Positions 22,997 through 36,591 are shown, counted from the stretch's first letter. The stretch is DNA of 64,000 bases from Callipepla californica brunnescens (GCA_023055505.1 JALIRH010000002.1:36651733-36715732); one strand, 5' to 3'. A program made the numbers and translations. The notes: generated by a model not told the origin, from the sequence alone.

Positions 22997-25900
22997 CGTC
23001 AGCCTTTATGGAAGAGCTGCGCTTCTGCAATTGGTTGGTTTGTTGCACGGTAGAAGATATCTCATCTCTGTTGTAAAAATAATGCAGGCACAACTCCCGT
23101 TTGGTACTTCGTGTTGTTGGGCAGTGTGTGAAAGATGCTAGGTATCTCTGATATTTCAATAAAGGAAATATTTAATCTTATATACCTAAGTTGTGAACTT
23201 AAAAAACAGCAGAAAAAGAAAAACAAAAAACAACCTAAGACAATCAAATACCTCAGTTGTTTTTAGAAGATAAAGCACGTGAACGAAGAACTGTTATCTA
23301 TTTTCACATACGCCTTAGTGGCAAAGAGAACATCTGAGAAAGAAGTGAGACTGTAACCCACAAAGTTTAGTTTAAATGTAACCCTGCAGAGGATCTCTTG
23401 GTACATATTTTAAGTGACATCCGAAGCTCAGAATGGTTTTATTTTGTTATACTGGGAATAGTGAAGAAAAAAATAAACAAATGTGTAGTAAGTCTGCCAG
23501 TTATAGATCCAGAAATACAAGCAGGAACTTTTGGGATAATGCATTAGTGTAAGGTAGACCTAACTGCACTTTGGAAGTTTATTAGTGTCATGCACTCTGT
23601 ATGGTGTGTTTTTTTGTTTTTGTTTTTTCTTCTTTTTTTGTTCAAAAAGAAAAGGCACCCAAATGATATTGAGCTGTAGTTTGTTGACCCAGCCTTCTGC
23701 TTGACGCAGATTTGGGTTAGTAGTCTCTGGGATCCTACTCAAGGGGCTGGCTCTCTCCTCATGTCACGTTACCATATTTATAATTAGAAGCGTACGAAGC
23801 AGATTTGCATTTACTGGGGGAGAGAACACTGGTTATTTTAAGGTCTTTTGTGGTGTCTGGTTAAGACGTTGCTTGTCCCTGCGTAAGACTTGAACGTTAC
23901 TAATGTTATGTATAGTTCTGGGAGTTAAGGTGAAAAATTCGGTTTCTAAACCATGCCTAAACTTGGGATTTAGGTTATTGTGGTTAAACAGGGGCAAGCA
24001 TATGTAGAAGGAGAGGAATAGTGCGTGTCCTGCTGCTGCTTTTGATAGATGGTGACAGTTTGAGTGGGATCGCTGGGAAGAAGTTTTCACTATCTTAAAC
24101 TGGAGAGTTGGTGGCTGTCAGTGTGTTCCTCAGTCTCTGTTTTTAATCTAGCAGCTAGTTTAGTTAGAAGACTGGCTTACAGTGGTGTGAGGATCTCAAG
24201 ATTTTTATTGTGCAGGTTGGATTTCCTCACATATTACAGTCAAATGAAACATGTCAAAATGAAAAACTGTTGTCTAAGGTGGGTGCTCTCTGAGCCATAG
24301 CACGCATACCCTGCTGTCATCTGAGCTACTCCAGAGTTGTTTGGACACTGTCCCAGCTGTCATGCCTCTCCTTCTACATGTGTATTGCCCAAGAGCAGTT
24401 GTGCTCCCGATGTTGGGTTCACAGCTACATGATATTACATGAGGAATTTCTGAAGAGGAAAGTGAAGTGGTACAAAGGTGAAATTCTTAAATAAATTACC
24501 AACTTTGCACCAGACCATAAACTGTTGATATTGTCAACAGCAGGGATCAGTGAGGTAGCAAACACATGGCTGTAAGAAGCATACTAATAACAATATTATG
24601 TTATACCTGATTGAATGCACTGATACCAACCAGGCAAAAAAAAAAAACAAAAACACAACCCTAATAGGGAAATTACTAACCTACCTGCTAGACATAATGT
24701 GCATTTTGTAGCTGATTTCACAGAGCAATGGTCTGGGTGATTGTGTTGAAAGGCTCTCATGTGGTCTCTTAGTCATAAAAATGATTGATGGTTGAGAAAT
24801 CACTGACAGTAACTTCTTTTATGAACTAGTTAAGGATTCTGTGGCTATTGTGGAAGTCACTTGTCTGTGAGTTAACTTGTGTTTCATATACACTATTAGT
24901 AGTTTTGAGTTCAGTTGGGAGAAAAGTTGAAAGATATCATCTGTTTCCCTCCGTGAGAAGAATTGGAAGTGGATGCACTTCAGCGATGCTTTCTGAAGCC
25001 TGTGATATTTTAATGTATCTAAGTCATTAATAATAAATAATATCTAAGTCGGAATTGTTGGCAGCTGTTGATAGAAATATCAAAACAGATTTATTGATAT
25101 AAAATTTTCACTCAAATTCAGATGGGGCCAATTGCTGTTGACTGACCAGGAGAACCACTGGCTATCAGGAAAGTTCTTGTTTGTCTTCTATCTACAGGTG
25201 CGTATTTTCCAGTAGGGTTCTGAGCTCAGACTGTGTGCTCTGGCAGTGCCAGTTGCTAGTGCAGCTTTTTATGTATGTCCAAGATGTTGACAATTCCTTT
25301 TGGGAACTGTTTTTGTAGCTCGGCCTGCCTCCTTTGTCACACACATCAAGGTGAAGTGATTACTGTGTGCTATATATAATCTCTAGTAGTCGTCCTATCT
25401 AGAAAATCAGCTGTTGAAGAAAGCAGTAGCCTGCTTTCTGCATAAAATGACTTGCTGCTCTGTGATAGGCATTTCTTTCTGGTCTGCGTTGGCTACCTGT
25501 TGATTGAAAATAAATACCAGACTACTTTGTTGATTTGGGTTTCACATGTCCCTGATCTTGTTGCTGTTATGCCTTATTCTGACTACAGTGCTCCTTTTTT
25601 TTTTTTCCTAGCTCATATTTTCTTACCTCCTAGGGGTTATTTTTTTCAATACTATTTTTACATATTCAGGAGATAGGAAAGTTTTGATAGCATGTGGGGA
25701 GTAGTGTGTTCAGTATTAGAATTGCCTTTTTTTTTTTTTTATTTGAACAAAGTGTATGATTGAGTCACAGTACTGCACTCTTCATTACTACGCTTGCTGA
25801 TGTGCTTGAAAGGTCAGCACTGTGCTTTCAGTTTGAACAGATTGAAGGCAATATATATTTTTGAGGTAGAAAGTGACATTGGAAAAGTACATGAAGGATT

Positions 25901-28900
25901 TTACTTCCATTGCAAATTCAAAAATCATACCTCTCAGCAAAACAGTCAGTTCTGAATGGTACTTCTGGGATCCGATGTCTGTGAACATTTAAGGTAGCTG
26001 CTCAAATTTTGATTGTGTTCATGTTCTCTTCTGTAAGTGATGGAACTTATCTGCCTCTTTTTTTGTACAAGTATGTTTGTGCTATGTACCATCAAATATG
26101 CTCTTTTGTCTGTTCCGTATGGTGCAGATACGGCTGCAGCAATTTCCATTCTTTTAACATCCTCTGATACTTCAGGGATTATAAATGTCAGTGTTTTATC
26201 TCAAATACTGTTTTGAGTACATTTATGCCTACTCTTAGTGCTGATATGTCAAAAGTGTAGGTATTTGATCCTTATTTGGTGTAGTTGTGTCTAGGCTAGG
26301 CAGTTTATACTGATAAAATGGTGCTTTTAGTGATAGTTTTTGTTCCATCCTCCAGAGTGTATATTTCTATTAAATTCAGATGAAATGGAGGTTCTTATGT
26401 AAGAATATATTGTGTAACTGGACTAGCAGCTCTTTTCAAATATATTATGCTTATGTTAGATTGCAGGCGTTCTGCTAGTAAACTCAAGATGACTTATTTG
26501 TCTATTCTAATTTAAAATACTCTGTACAGATGCTTGTACTGACTACTGATTGGGTTTGCATGAAGTTCCTTTCAGTAGACGTTTCTTTGAACAAAAACCA
26601 AAATATCATTTAAAAATTCTCACATCCCAATCAGAGCAAAGAGAGGGGGTGGAGTGTGTAAATTTGCCTTTTCTTATGTCATGTGAAAGACTCGAAGGCA
26701 AAATACCAGTAAGCTGAACAAAGCATGTGTAATACAACAGAGCAATTTCACATGAATGTTCTGACTGCAAACACCACAATTGGGGTTGAATAAGGTAGAG
26801 GTGCAATTGCAGTGTATAAACTGTTGAGGGTGTGGGGTTGGTTTTTTTTCTTGATGGTGGTGGTGTTTTTTGTTTTTAATGTCTGAGGTTCTATTCCTTG
26901 AGTTGGTAATATTCTGCAGAGGGATTTATTATTGTGCTTTGTTAGTTGCTTTAAACTGCCAAAGATTTATCAAGGAAAAGCAAAGGCCATTTGAAGGCTA
27001 CTGAACGCTTTTTTGAGATAAGGTTAAATTTAATGTTCTTCATGCTCATCATGCATTTTTCCTCATTTCTCAATACGTTGCTCTTTCAGATTTACATCAA
27101 TAAAGACCTGAAAAATTATTTTTAATTGTGTAAGATGCAAATAGAGCATTAAGCTTTTGTGCCAGAAATCTAGTCACGCTTTTTTTTAACGTTTGTAGGG
27201 AAGATGGGGTTTATGTCAATTCTGCGCGTTACTGGTTCTCTGCTTGTCTGTTTCATGTAGTACTTTTAAAAAACAATTTGATAAATAGAGTTCCCCTACG
27301 AACCTCCTGCTATGAGGAAAGAAATCTGAAACAAGTTTGGAAGCTGCTAATTATTTAAACAGTTTACCAAGACTGTGGTGGGTTCCTTTACTGCTAGAAA
27401 ACTTCGATGTTATTCTAAATATTTACCATTTACAAGAACTTTATTAATACCTGATGATGGCATGTGTAGTTAGGAATTTGAGTGATGCTTTTTGGAAATT
27501 CTCACTTCTCTTCTTGGCTGACAGAGCTGGCTTGGTTACCTCTGTGTATCCATCAGCCTTTTTCCTACCCTTAGCTGTGGAGTAGCAGTTTGAAGGGCTG
27601 CGTGGCAGACAGCAGTCCTGGAAAGAGTGCTGTTTCTAACTTGTTCCAGTGAAGTAATCCAGTTTACAGCATATGACTGAGGAAAGTTGTGCAGCTGAAA
27701 GTTGGTGCAGGAAGAGGATCTGGACAGCTGGATTCACAAGGCTGGTGTTCGGGCTGTAATCAGTGTTTTCAGACATGGTCTTGGTTTGCCAGAGAGAGGG
27801 TGAGTGAAGGAGAAGTGTTGGTGTTGACTTGTCTGATCTTGATCTGAGCAAGAAAGGAATGCTTGTTGGCTGTTTCTTGCAGAATTGTTTGCAAACACTG
27901 TAAGATTTTACATGCTAATTATTTTTAAAGAGCTCATTTCTACAGGGGAAACCTTCCCACTCGTATGGAGTCAGTCAGTAACTTGAATAAAACCACCTGA
28001 AGCTCTACGTACTGAAGAGCACCATTTTTTTTGTTAAGAATTAATCACTGTAATGTGAGGGAGATGTATAGTCTGTGTTTGCTTTTCAAATGGCAGAATT
28101 ATACATTAAAAATAAAATTGACTAGACCTTCAGTTAATTTTTGTCAAAGACACAGTTGGAAACAGCTGTGGAAAGACTGTTTCCACCGATTAAGAAACTA
28201 CTACAGAAAAACAGTACTGATACATACTATAAACTGTTCTGTAGCAGTAAGAATGTCAGGAAACCTTGGTTTGTTTTCTGACTTGTTAACCAAGACATAG
28301 AAACCCCACTTTCTGACAAATAAGAGATGTGAGGTTTGGGGTTTGCAAAAGTTAGTCAATTTTTTCTTTTTTTTTTTTTCCCCAACTGTTGAAGGAGAAA
28401 AAAATGTCTGATTCATACATGGATTGTGTTCTGGCAGTTTCTCAAATACTGTGGAAAGAATAGTATAAATAGATGCTAACCCTCAAAACTGAAGTTTTAT
28501 AATTATGTATGTATGGAGTCATGATGTAATGTCTAATAATAAGCTTCTTGCCTCATAAATGTGTTTGAAACTATTTGTTTCCTAGAATTCATTATATAAG
28601 TTATGTCTGAGCTTGCAAGAAATTGTACTGCTTTGGGCCACACCGATTTTAAAGCTGCTTAATGCCACGTTTTCTTACCTGCCCAGATGTAGTTGCTTTT
28701 TATCTCTTGCCCTTCCACTGCTGATGCTGAATGTGAAGGTATTGCTCCACCTAAACTGCTGACCAGGGAGAACAGAGTTAGCTTCTATGTAGTTCAGAGT
28801 TGCCCCTGCATTTATGTGGTGTAAATTACATTTTCAGAAAAGCTGAGGGTGGTGTTGATGTTTTGCAAAATGCTTGATTGAAGGAAAACACAAACAAACA

Positions 28901-29457
28901 AAAAGCCCTCGAAAACCAAAAAGATGAAGAGGTAAAGCTGTATCATACTTCTGAGTTTCGAAATTCCTCGTCAGTGAATTGGGTAGTAATGACTTAAGCA
29001 CATTTCCTGATTGCTTTGCAGAACTGCAGCGTCTTTCCTGTTTTAAGAGTGGAAGGGACTTGCTTGACTGATCAGTTGATGAGTCTGAGAACTGCTAACA
29101 ATGTAGTGACTGCTGGAGATGCTTTAATTAACTGCTTCTGTGCCTGTATCAGTGCTGTATAAATAAAGCTACAGATGGCACCTTTTAGATATTGGGGTTT
29201 GATGGCCTTACATGAAGATGAGACTGAACAGGGTTTTAGTACTTATGAGGCTGTAGGCTCTCCACCTAGAGTAAAGTGTATCTTGTCCATTAGATATGGC
29301 CTGGTTAAAAGTTTTTGGAGGGATGAGTGATGAAGTTTTTTTCTGCATCTGGTTCAGAACAGGCTCTGTTGAGTGTTCACCATGTAACACAGCCAACTGT
29401 AACCTCGGCTGTATCAAAACAGTGCAACTAGCAGGTTGAGGATGTGTTGTCATCTTC

Positions 29458-29992
29458 TACTCAGCTCTTGTTAAGGCCCCACCTGCAGCACTGTGCTCAA
29501 CTCTGGGTACCCCAGCACAGAAGGCATATGAGGATGTTAGAGCAGGTCCAGAGGAGGTGACAAGGATGATCAGAGGTCTATAGCACCTCTTTAAAGAATA
29601 GATGGAGCTGTGCTTCTTCATCCTGGAGAGGGCTGGGCTTTGGGGACACCTCGCTGTGGCCTTTCAGTATCCAGGAGGGGCTTGGAAGAAAACTGGGGAG
29701 GGACTCTTTGTCAAGGAATGTAGAGACATGATATGGGATAATGGCTTTAAACTGAAATAAGTTAGATTTAGATTAAATCTTAAAAGTAAATTCTTCACTG
29801 TGAGGGTGGTGAGGCACTGACGCAGGTTGCCTGGAGAAGTTGTGGATGCCCCATACCTGAAAGTGTTAAAGGCCAGGTTGGATGGGGACCCTGAGCCCCA
29901 GTCGAGTGGGCAGAAACCTTACTCATGATAGAGGAGTTGAAACTGAATGTTTTTTTAAGTCACTTCCAACCCAAACCATTCTATGATATATT
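29458..29992 (+). mobile_element. CR1 LINE 3' fragment, sense
   Basis: It covers CCCCACCTGCAGCACTGTGC, CAGCACAGAAGGCATATGAG, GTCCAGAGGAGGTGACAAGG, GTGAGGGTGGTGAGGCACTG and the tail CACTTCCAACCCAAACCATT then CTATGAT. About 535 bp of pol C-terminus plus 3' UTR, with the frame destroyed by substitutions and stops. Confidence 0.93.
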
Positions 29993-32437
29993 TAAGCGCA
30001 TTTTTAAGGAGTGCTTCCTTTGAACAGTAAGTTGTCCAGATAAAGGTATGCATTTTCGTTCTAGGATTTTTTATTTTTTAAGTAAGCTGCTTGTGTTACT
30101 AAAAGCATTGGTAAAGAATGAGGACATCTTGTCTGTTCTAGGTGATCGTAGTGGTCTTTTTGCAAAAGGAAGATGCTTCTGATTAGAAGCATTGTTAGCA
30201 TTATTGAATAAAGCTACTTGAAGTCTGCTTTTGAACATCACTTTACATGAAGAAAGTTATTTCCTTAAATTCAGCCATAGTCTCTATGTTCCTTTTCCTT
30301 TGATATTAGGAAATGTGCTATAAAATCCTTTTCTAGTGAAGTGAGATGTGGAAATTAGGTAAAGAGATTGCTTTTTCAGATGCACTTCTAAAAACAGAGG
30401 AAGTGGAGGTAGAATACAGATTTGAAGAAGGAAGATTCAACTGAAAGGAACATTATGTGCTAGTCAAGTTCTTTAGTTTAATGTAGAATTGCGAAGTTGA
30501 AGTGAAATAGGAAATCCTGCTTAGGGAAAAGTGAAGTCACAGAAATTGCAGTGCCTCAAAGGCAAAACTAGTTTTGCTGCATGGAAATGAGAGGCAGCTT
30601 AATAAAATAATGTGTACCAACGTTGATTCTCCATCCCCAGAAGTGATAAAGGCTTGTTCTCCTTGAGGGAAGACACATTCCAAATAGGGTAAGTCACTGA
30701 GTGAGGAATAGCACACAAGATTTTTGTTTTGTTTTTAGCATGTGGTGGGCTCATCAGACTTTGCCTTGGATGAATTACCTTTTGGCAGATAGGAATTCTA
30801 TTTACGTTTGTCTGCTGTGAGAAATTGGACCTGTGTAATCACAGGTAATATTTATGGTTCACATTCGAGGCAAAATCTGTTATCACCTGCAACGTAGCCT
30901 CAGCGGTTAAGAGAACTTCCCTTTATTAGAATTGTGCAGGTGATGTTCATAAACAGTTATGTGAATGCCTGATAATTAACGATGTGGAATTGCAAGCTTC
31001 CGAATGAATAGTGGGGTACTGCCTTGCTTGAGAACTTTAGTTCTGTCTGTTTTTGGAATTGTGTTTCTTCCAGCCTGGAGATATGCCAGGGGTGGGATGA
31101 GAGGGAAGGAGTTTGGACTCCTTGGTCCTCTCTGATCTGAGAGATGAAGCACTGATGAGTACAGCACTTTGCAGATATGAAGTAATGCTTCCCCAGGCAC
31201 TAAAAGCAAGGTACCCTTTACTGCTGATGTGTTTCTGTAAAAGGAATGTAAAACCCCTGGGATTAAAGAGAAGCAATGACTTTGGCATAATTTAGTTTAA
31301 ATTTTTGGTAGTTAAATAAAAATGTTTTTGTAACTCCGATTGTTACAATCTGGTTTGTAATGCCTCTTTAAGCACAAGCAGTGTATATAAACATTGAGTT
31401 TTGTCTTTGTCCTGCCCTGAATGCTGTATTTTAGTGTTTGGGATTTGTGAAACTGGAAAGAATTGTGCTGTGAAGCAATGGAACAGTCAGAATTGGATAA
31501 TGGAGAAGGGATTCTGCACTTAATGGCAGAAATGGATGGCTAATGTAGCTATAGGATTATTTGTGGAGTGGTGTGAAACCCATGATGTCTGGTTGTTTTT
31601 ACAGAAATGAAAGATCTGTGAACAGACATCCATTTCCTTTTACAGGTGAATGTGTCCTGAACTAGATGAGCTACATTTAAAAATTTTCCAAACAACATGC
31701 ATTGGAAGTATTGATGAGAACAGACTTCAAAAGTACTGTTGTTTTAGAGTTTATATTGGATGGGACCGTTTTGTGAGGTGAAGCAGATGCAATTCTGTTG
31801 CATTGTAAACACAACATAGAGCAATGAAATAAGTGTTACATTGTCAGGGTAATATATTCATAGCTGTTTTTCATGTTAGATAATGTAACAAAATGCATGT
31901 TTGAATTAATTCTTCAATGTTTTTCTACTCCATGCTATTCTTACCTTCACTTGTGTCACCTCATTCTTTTTCTTATATTCATTTCTACTATCTTCTGTCT
32001 GTTCTGGGACTTGCTTAGCAATTCCCATTTCTAAATTATCAGCTTTTCTTTTTAATGATGTTGCTAATAATTCCTGGCTGTTGATCATGTAATGTTCTGT
32101 AATTTGCAAGATAGTGTATATTGTGGACATAATGCTGCAGGACAGTTTCCAATTACATAGTTAGCCTCTTTGTCTTTGTTAGTTGTCAAATGTTGAAATT
32201 TTTCACCTTCAATTAAAAGTGATGCAAGCAATTTCAGCAGTGTAGTGCTTAAAAGCCAGAAACTTGTTAAATTTGTTCACAGTGTTACAGAAAAGATTGT
32301 GAAATTCTCTTAACAGCCTATTGAAATAATGCAAGTAGAAGAGTGATAAAATGTGGCTATAGTCTGTTGAATCTTGATGGTTGCTGACTTTCCCTCGAAG
32401 TTAGTTTTCTTCAAGAACAGTGAAAACAGTTCACCTG

Positions 32438-32513
32438 GTGTAGGAAACCTGCTTTGGCAGGGGAGTTGGACTCGATCTCTTGAGGTCCCTTCCAAACCCT
32501 ATGATTCTGTGAA
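32438..32513 (+). mobile_element. CR1 LINE 3'-end fragment, sense
   Basis: TGCTTTGGCAGGGGAGTTGG, ACTCGATCTCTTGAGGTCCC and TTCCAAACCCTATGATTCTG are typical CR1 3' end sequence. Short and non-coding. Confidence 0.88.
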
Positions 32514-32769
32514 CAGGCAGCTGAGCTGAGTAGTGTCCTCAGCAGGACGGTTCCTACTGGAGGGAGTGCTACAGCCTGGCCTCAGAAAGCAACAGGGAAT
32601 GTGCTCAGGAGCTCATCACTCAAAGCACATGTTCTCTGAGGCCTTGCTTCACTTGATTCTTCTGTTTGTGGGAAGTGCTTCGTGAAATTTGTGGCAACCT
32701 TCAGAGTGGATTTTTCTTTTTCTTTTTTTTTTTTTTTTTTTTTCTTTCTATAGAATAACAGTGACAACG

Positions 32770-32880
32770 TGGGGGAGATTTAGGTTAGATGCTAGATGCT
32801 AGGTGGAAATTCTTTACTCGAAGGGTGGTGAGGCACTGGCACAAGCTGCCTCCTTCCCTGGAGGTGTTCAGGGACAGGCT
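32770..32880 (+). mobile_element. CR1 LINE internal fragment, sense
   Basis: TTTACTCGAAGGGTGGTGAG, GCACTGGCACAAGCTGCCTC and CCTGGAGGTGTTCAGGGACA match the CR1 segment just upstream of the 3' UTR. It is separate from the 3' end piece at 32438-32513 and lies downstream of it, so it is a different insertion or a rearranged one. Confidence 0.8.
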
Positions 32881-34226
32881 GATATATAGCAGATATTGCT
32901 AGGTATACTTTGTCCAGATACGATTGTTGCCAGCAGACAAAAGAGGGACACTTCATTTAGTAATTTTCCAATAGTGATATTTAAACATGCTGCTTTTTTC
33001 ATTTTACTGGACCTTAGCTTCTGAGTAGGTGATGTGTGCGCCTTTTGAAGAGGTGGAAAGAAGGAGGCACGGGAGGGAGGCATAGAACCTAAAAGCTCAG
33101 ATAACTAGCTGCTGACGAAGTGCCATCTGTTCTGTGCATGTAAAATACAGTTGTGTAATTTTCTCCTTGATCATAATGTTTGCAAATTTGGGATGAAGAG
33201 TTTGTTTTTGATTTACTATTAGTCACGAGTTGTGTAAAATGAGTTACATGTTCTAATGGTTTTTGGGCTTCAGCAATCCTATTTTTAGTGATGGATTATC
33301 ACCCTTTATAGTGCCTGATCATCTTCTCAGAAAGCTTGCTAGGGCATTAACAGGGTAGAAATAGTATTTGTTGCAATTCAGAGTTTGAGCATGCAGTTTG
33401 CTGACTGCTGTTGTGGCAGTTGCACTCAGTGGGTTACTGAGCCCAGTTGCTTGTCACTGCCTTCCCTGCCAAGGGCTTCTTCTCCTTCAGCACTGTTATT
33501 TGACTGATAACAGCTAAAATGAGCTAAGTAAGCTTTAAAAGACCGCCGATCTGTCTCACTTTGGTTGTAGTTATAACAGCAGTTCTGGAAGAGGAAGCCT
33601 CTGGCGAGGATGCCACTGACAAGCAACTGTGTCTGGTAACATCTTCAGTTTATAAGAGCAATAGCAAAAAGAAATATAATGAATGTTTTGCAGATAGGTA
33701 ACTGGCTTAACAAGGTTACCTAAAGAAAAGGAATGTTTATTCCTGAGGGAGTTTGTTGCATACATCTGCAAGATAAAACTGTTGATTACACAGGAGTAGC
33801 ATATATACCATTTTGCTCTGATTTCCCTTAGATCAGTAGCGTTGTGACTTTCTGTTTTGCTGTTAGTATCATGTCAGAATTCTGCAGTCGTTCTTGAAAA
33901 AATAATTTCAGCTAATGGAAATTCAGACAGTTCTTTTTTAGTAAACCTACTTTCTTGTATACGCTGAAAAGTGTTACAGACAGCTATTTTAAATACAATT
34001 TATGTGGGGAAAAAAAACTCAGGTTTGTAGCAGTTTTGAGTGGACTTGTTACTGGAGGGCATTGTTGATAACATAAAAGAATGAGAAAAGAGAATGCCAC
34101 AATTTTTCTTGAAAGCATTATCATACATTAATTTCAGTGTTAATTGCACTGTTAGCCATAAAATCCTAATTATTATTATTATTTTTAACGATACCTGTAA
34201 TTACATTCTGTATGTTTTCTTTGCAG

Positions 34227-34339
34227 GTCTTTCCTGGTTTTGAACAGCCATGCTACTTCATTGCCAAAATCAAGTAAAACAAATGCACACTGATTCTCTT
34301 ATATTTGAAGAAGGTGATAGCTTCATGTAGCACCTGAAG
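34227..34339 (+). other. RB1CC1: RB1CC1 exon 2 (5' UTR)
   Basis: An acceptor TTTTCTTTGCAG ends at 34226 after a pyrimidine-rich tract, and a donor GAAG|GTAATT follows at 34339/34340, bounding 113 nt with no FIP200 coding sequence. It ends one short upstream ORF, begun in exon 1, and contains a second. Assignment as leader exon 2 rests on splice-site quality and position. Transcript data would be needed to prove it. Confidence 0.6.
34250..34330 (+). other. Upstream ORF 2 in exon 2 (26 codons)
   Basis: The ATG at 34250 has G at -3. It opens a 26-codon frame beginning MLLHCQNQVKQ and ending at TAG 34328-34330, wholly inside exon 2, starting 7 nt after the stop of upstream ORF 1. There is no recognisable domain. 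It is a candidate translational control element of RB1CC1. Confidence 0.5.
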
Positions 34340-36463
34340 GTAATTCTTTCTTCGATTAAAGTTGGAAAGTGTGAGACTGCTGATATGTGTGTCACAGATG
34401 CTGCTGTAAATATTATTGATCTTGATATTATTTTTTCTTCCAGTGCTGTAAATGGTTAGCTGTAGTGTTAAGAATGGGGAGAGTTGATTAAAATTTCATT
34501 CTGTTTATGACCAGAATGAGGTTTCCAGTCAGATTATCTATTAAATACCACTGGATTTTGTAAAGTATTTTTTATATGGAAACTAGATACACTGCAGTTC
34601 TTTTGCTCTAAGTGGGAAGGAGGTGCTCCCTGCTGCTTGTTTTTAACATTATATTTAATTGTGTGTTTCTAATATTACAGGGGTCACAGTCACAAATAAT
34701 GCCTTTTGTGAAAATAAATTTTTCTGTACTTGTGAGTCTCATTTACTATATAGCTTAGGGCAGAAAATTTAATAATAAGTAACTGCTACTTTGTTCTTGA
34801 GATCTGGGAGTTTCTGTCTGTTTAGTAATTTTCTTTATGGAGTGTATTCTCTACTGAGGCCCTTTATTTATTTCATAGAATCATAGAATGGCCTGAGTTG
34901 AAAAGGACCTCAAAGATCCTTTAGTTTCAACCCCCCTGCTGTGGGCATGGTCACCGACCACTAGAGCAGGCTGCCCAGAGCCACATCCAGCCTTGCCTTG
35001 AATAATTCCAGGGATGGAGCATCCACCACCTCCCTGGGCAGCCTGTTCCAGTGCGTCACCACCCTCTGAGAAGAAAAACTTCCTCTTAACATCTAACCTA
35101 AATCTGCCATGTTAGTTTAAAACCATTCCCCCTTGTCCAATCACTATCAACCTGTGTAAAACGTTTGGCATGGTTCTCTTTTTCATGATTTTCTTTCTTC
35201 ATAATATGCATGTCTAATAGTTTATGTGCTTGAAAAGCGTGCCGAAACTGTGTATGTTCATGGAAGGAAACTAGTGGCTTTCTGGAATTGTTCATCTGGT
35301 ACAACTACCTTCCTATCCCTGCATGCTTTAATTTTGTGTTGTTTTTTTTTTGTTTGTTTGTTTTTGCTTTATGGTTTATGAGGCTTTTTTGTCTGTAGAC
35401 AAAGATAAATGACAACTCAGGCTTATTTTAGAATAGTACAGTTAGCAGTGTGGATCTCGTCTATGTTCTTTTTTTATTTTCAGGAAAAAAGGGGCGTCTT
35501 ATTCTTCCTGTGAAATAATTTAATACAAAAAACCATTTCTGTAATAGTATAGAAATATAGCTGAGGCTAAAACTTCTGAATCTTAACTTTTTGTAACTCA
35601 CATAAAAGAAAAGAAAAATGAAGTGCATTAGTGATTGCAGTGTTACTGTACTTCTGCAGCCACTCCATTAGCACAGAAGAAATTATTCACAAATTTAAGA
35701 GCTTCTGTGGAACAGGAAAGAAAAAGGTGCAGAAGTATGGAGCCTTTCATAGACAAAATAACAAATCTAGGAATGTACTGCAAAACAGTTAAATGCTTTC
35801 CTCTCTGTACACTGAAGAAAACAAGCAACAAACATGTTCTTTCTTATAGTTGCTCATCTAGAACTTTGTATGTCACAGGACTGAAAATATTTTGAAATAC
35901 ACTGTCTTTTTTGATCACTGAATAGTGACTCATAGTAACAAAGACTGTAGAGTTAGCTAGTATTGAAAAAAGAAAAATCTGTAGTTTCCTTTTATATGAG
36001 TGGGAAAGTAATGCTTAGGGGTAGCAAGCAGTAGCAAGACTTCAGTGCTGTAGATTGGGGAATTAATACTGAGAGCATAGACCATTCTGCTGTTTGTAAT
36101 GAGCAGAAAATATAACTGGAAATTGCTGTATCAGGGGATTTAAAAATGCATTTTATAACTAAAAAAAGCCAGGTGATGTACTGGAATGGTGCTCCTCTTC
36201 AGCTGAAAGCTGTCTTCCTCTTCCCTCCTTGTCCATCCCCAGAGTACCTTTTCATGTGTTCCTCTAGCCTGCTCACAAATCAGAAAGCTTCCTGAGCCCA
36301 TGGTTCTTGTAGGAGAAGCATCTGTGTGTTCAGTAACAAAGAACTGGAATATGAAAGCCAATGTATTCACCCTCTGTATAGCTGAAAGCTGTATACTACA
36401 TGCTTCTTGTAACTCTTATGTGAAGCTGACATCGTTATGTTTTTGCTTGTTTGCTTTTTACAG
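34340..36463 (+). other. RB1CC1: RB1CC1 intron 2 (2.1 kb)
   Basis: AT-rich with one antisense CR1 (34873-35158). Frames such as 35635-35895 are not recognised. Confidence 0.65.
34873..35158 (-). mobile_element. CR1 LINE 3' fragment, antisense
   Basis: It begins TCATAGAATCATAGAATGGC and continues with GAGCATCCACCACCTCCCTG, GGCAGCCTGTTCCAGTGCGT and CCCTTGTCCAATCAC, a CR1 3' end in reverse orientation. It is the best-preserved 3' terminus in the window, with the tcatagaa repeat intact. Confidence 0.95.
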
Positions 36464-36591
36464 TTTCTAAATGATTTTAGCAGTGGAAGTGATAAACTTC
36501 AGAAACCTAAAGAAATCATCATGAAGCTATATGTATTTCTGGTCAACACTGGAACTACTCTTACCTTCGACACAGAGCTTGCTGTACAAAA
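36464..36591 (+). CDS. RB1CC1: RB1CC1 exon 3 with start codon (residues 1-24, split codon)
   Basis: The acceptor TTGCTTTTTACAG ends at 36463 and the donor AA|GTAAG lies at 36591/36592. The first 57 nt are leader; coding begins at 36521. It encodes [20 protein letters not shown] then AVQ, the first strands of the ubiquitin-like fold, and ends two bases into codon 24. The residue formed across the junction is Asn, where mammals have Thr as I recall. Confidence 0.93.
36471..36524 (+). other. Upstream ORF 3 overlapping the main start codon as ATGA
   Basis: The ATG at 36471 is 7 nt into exon 3 and in weak context (T at -3). It reads 17 codons, [17 protein letters not shown], to TGA at 36522-36524. 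That stop shares bases with the FIP200 ATG at 36521-36523. Its weak context predicts leaky scanning, while the overlap would allow termination-reinitiation. This is directly visible in the sequence; function is inferred. Confidence 0.55.

Larger units (their letters stand above)
22134..34226 (+). other. RB1CC1: RB1CC1 intron 1 (12.1 kb)
   Basis: It begins in the CpG island with a G-rich stretch including G14 at 22295-22308, then becomes AT-rich. It contains a 47-bp tandem duplication (22908-22996) and CR1 fragments at 29458-29992, 32438-32513 and 32770-32880. No coding exon was recognised between 22.7 and 34.2 kb. Confidence 0.7.
22106..34243 (+). other. Upstream ORF 1, split across exons 1 and 2 (14 codons)
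   Basis: The ATG at 22106 has A at -3. Reading through the exon 1 donor at 22133 into exon 2 at 34227 gives MRGAAAGPSGLSWF and a TGA at 34241-34243. It exists only if exons 1 and 2 are joined as proposed and transcription starts upstream of 22106. It probably has no protein function of its own. Its effect, if any, would be on ribosome flow to the main ATG. Confidence 0.45.
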
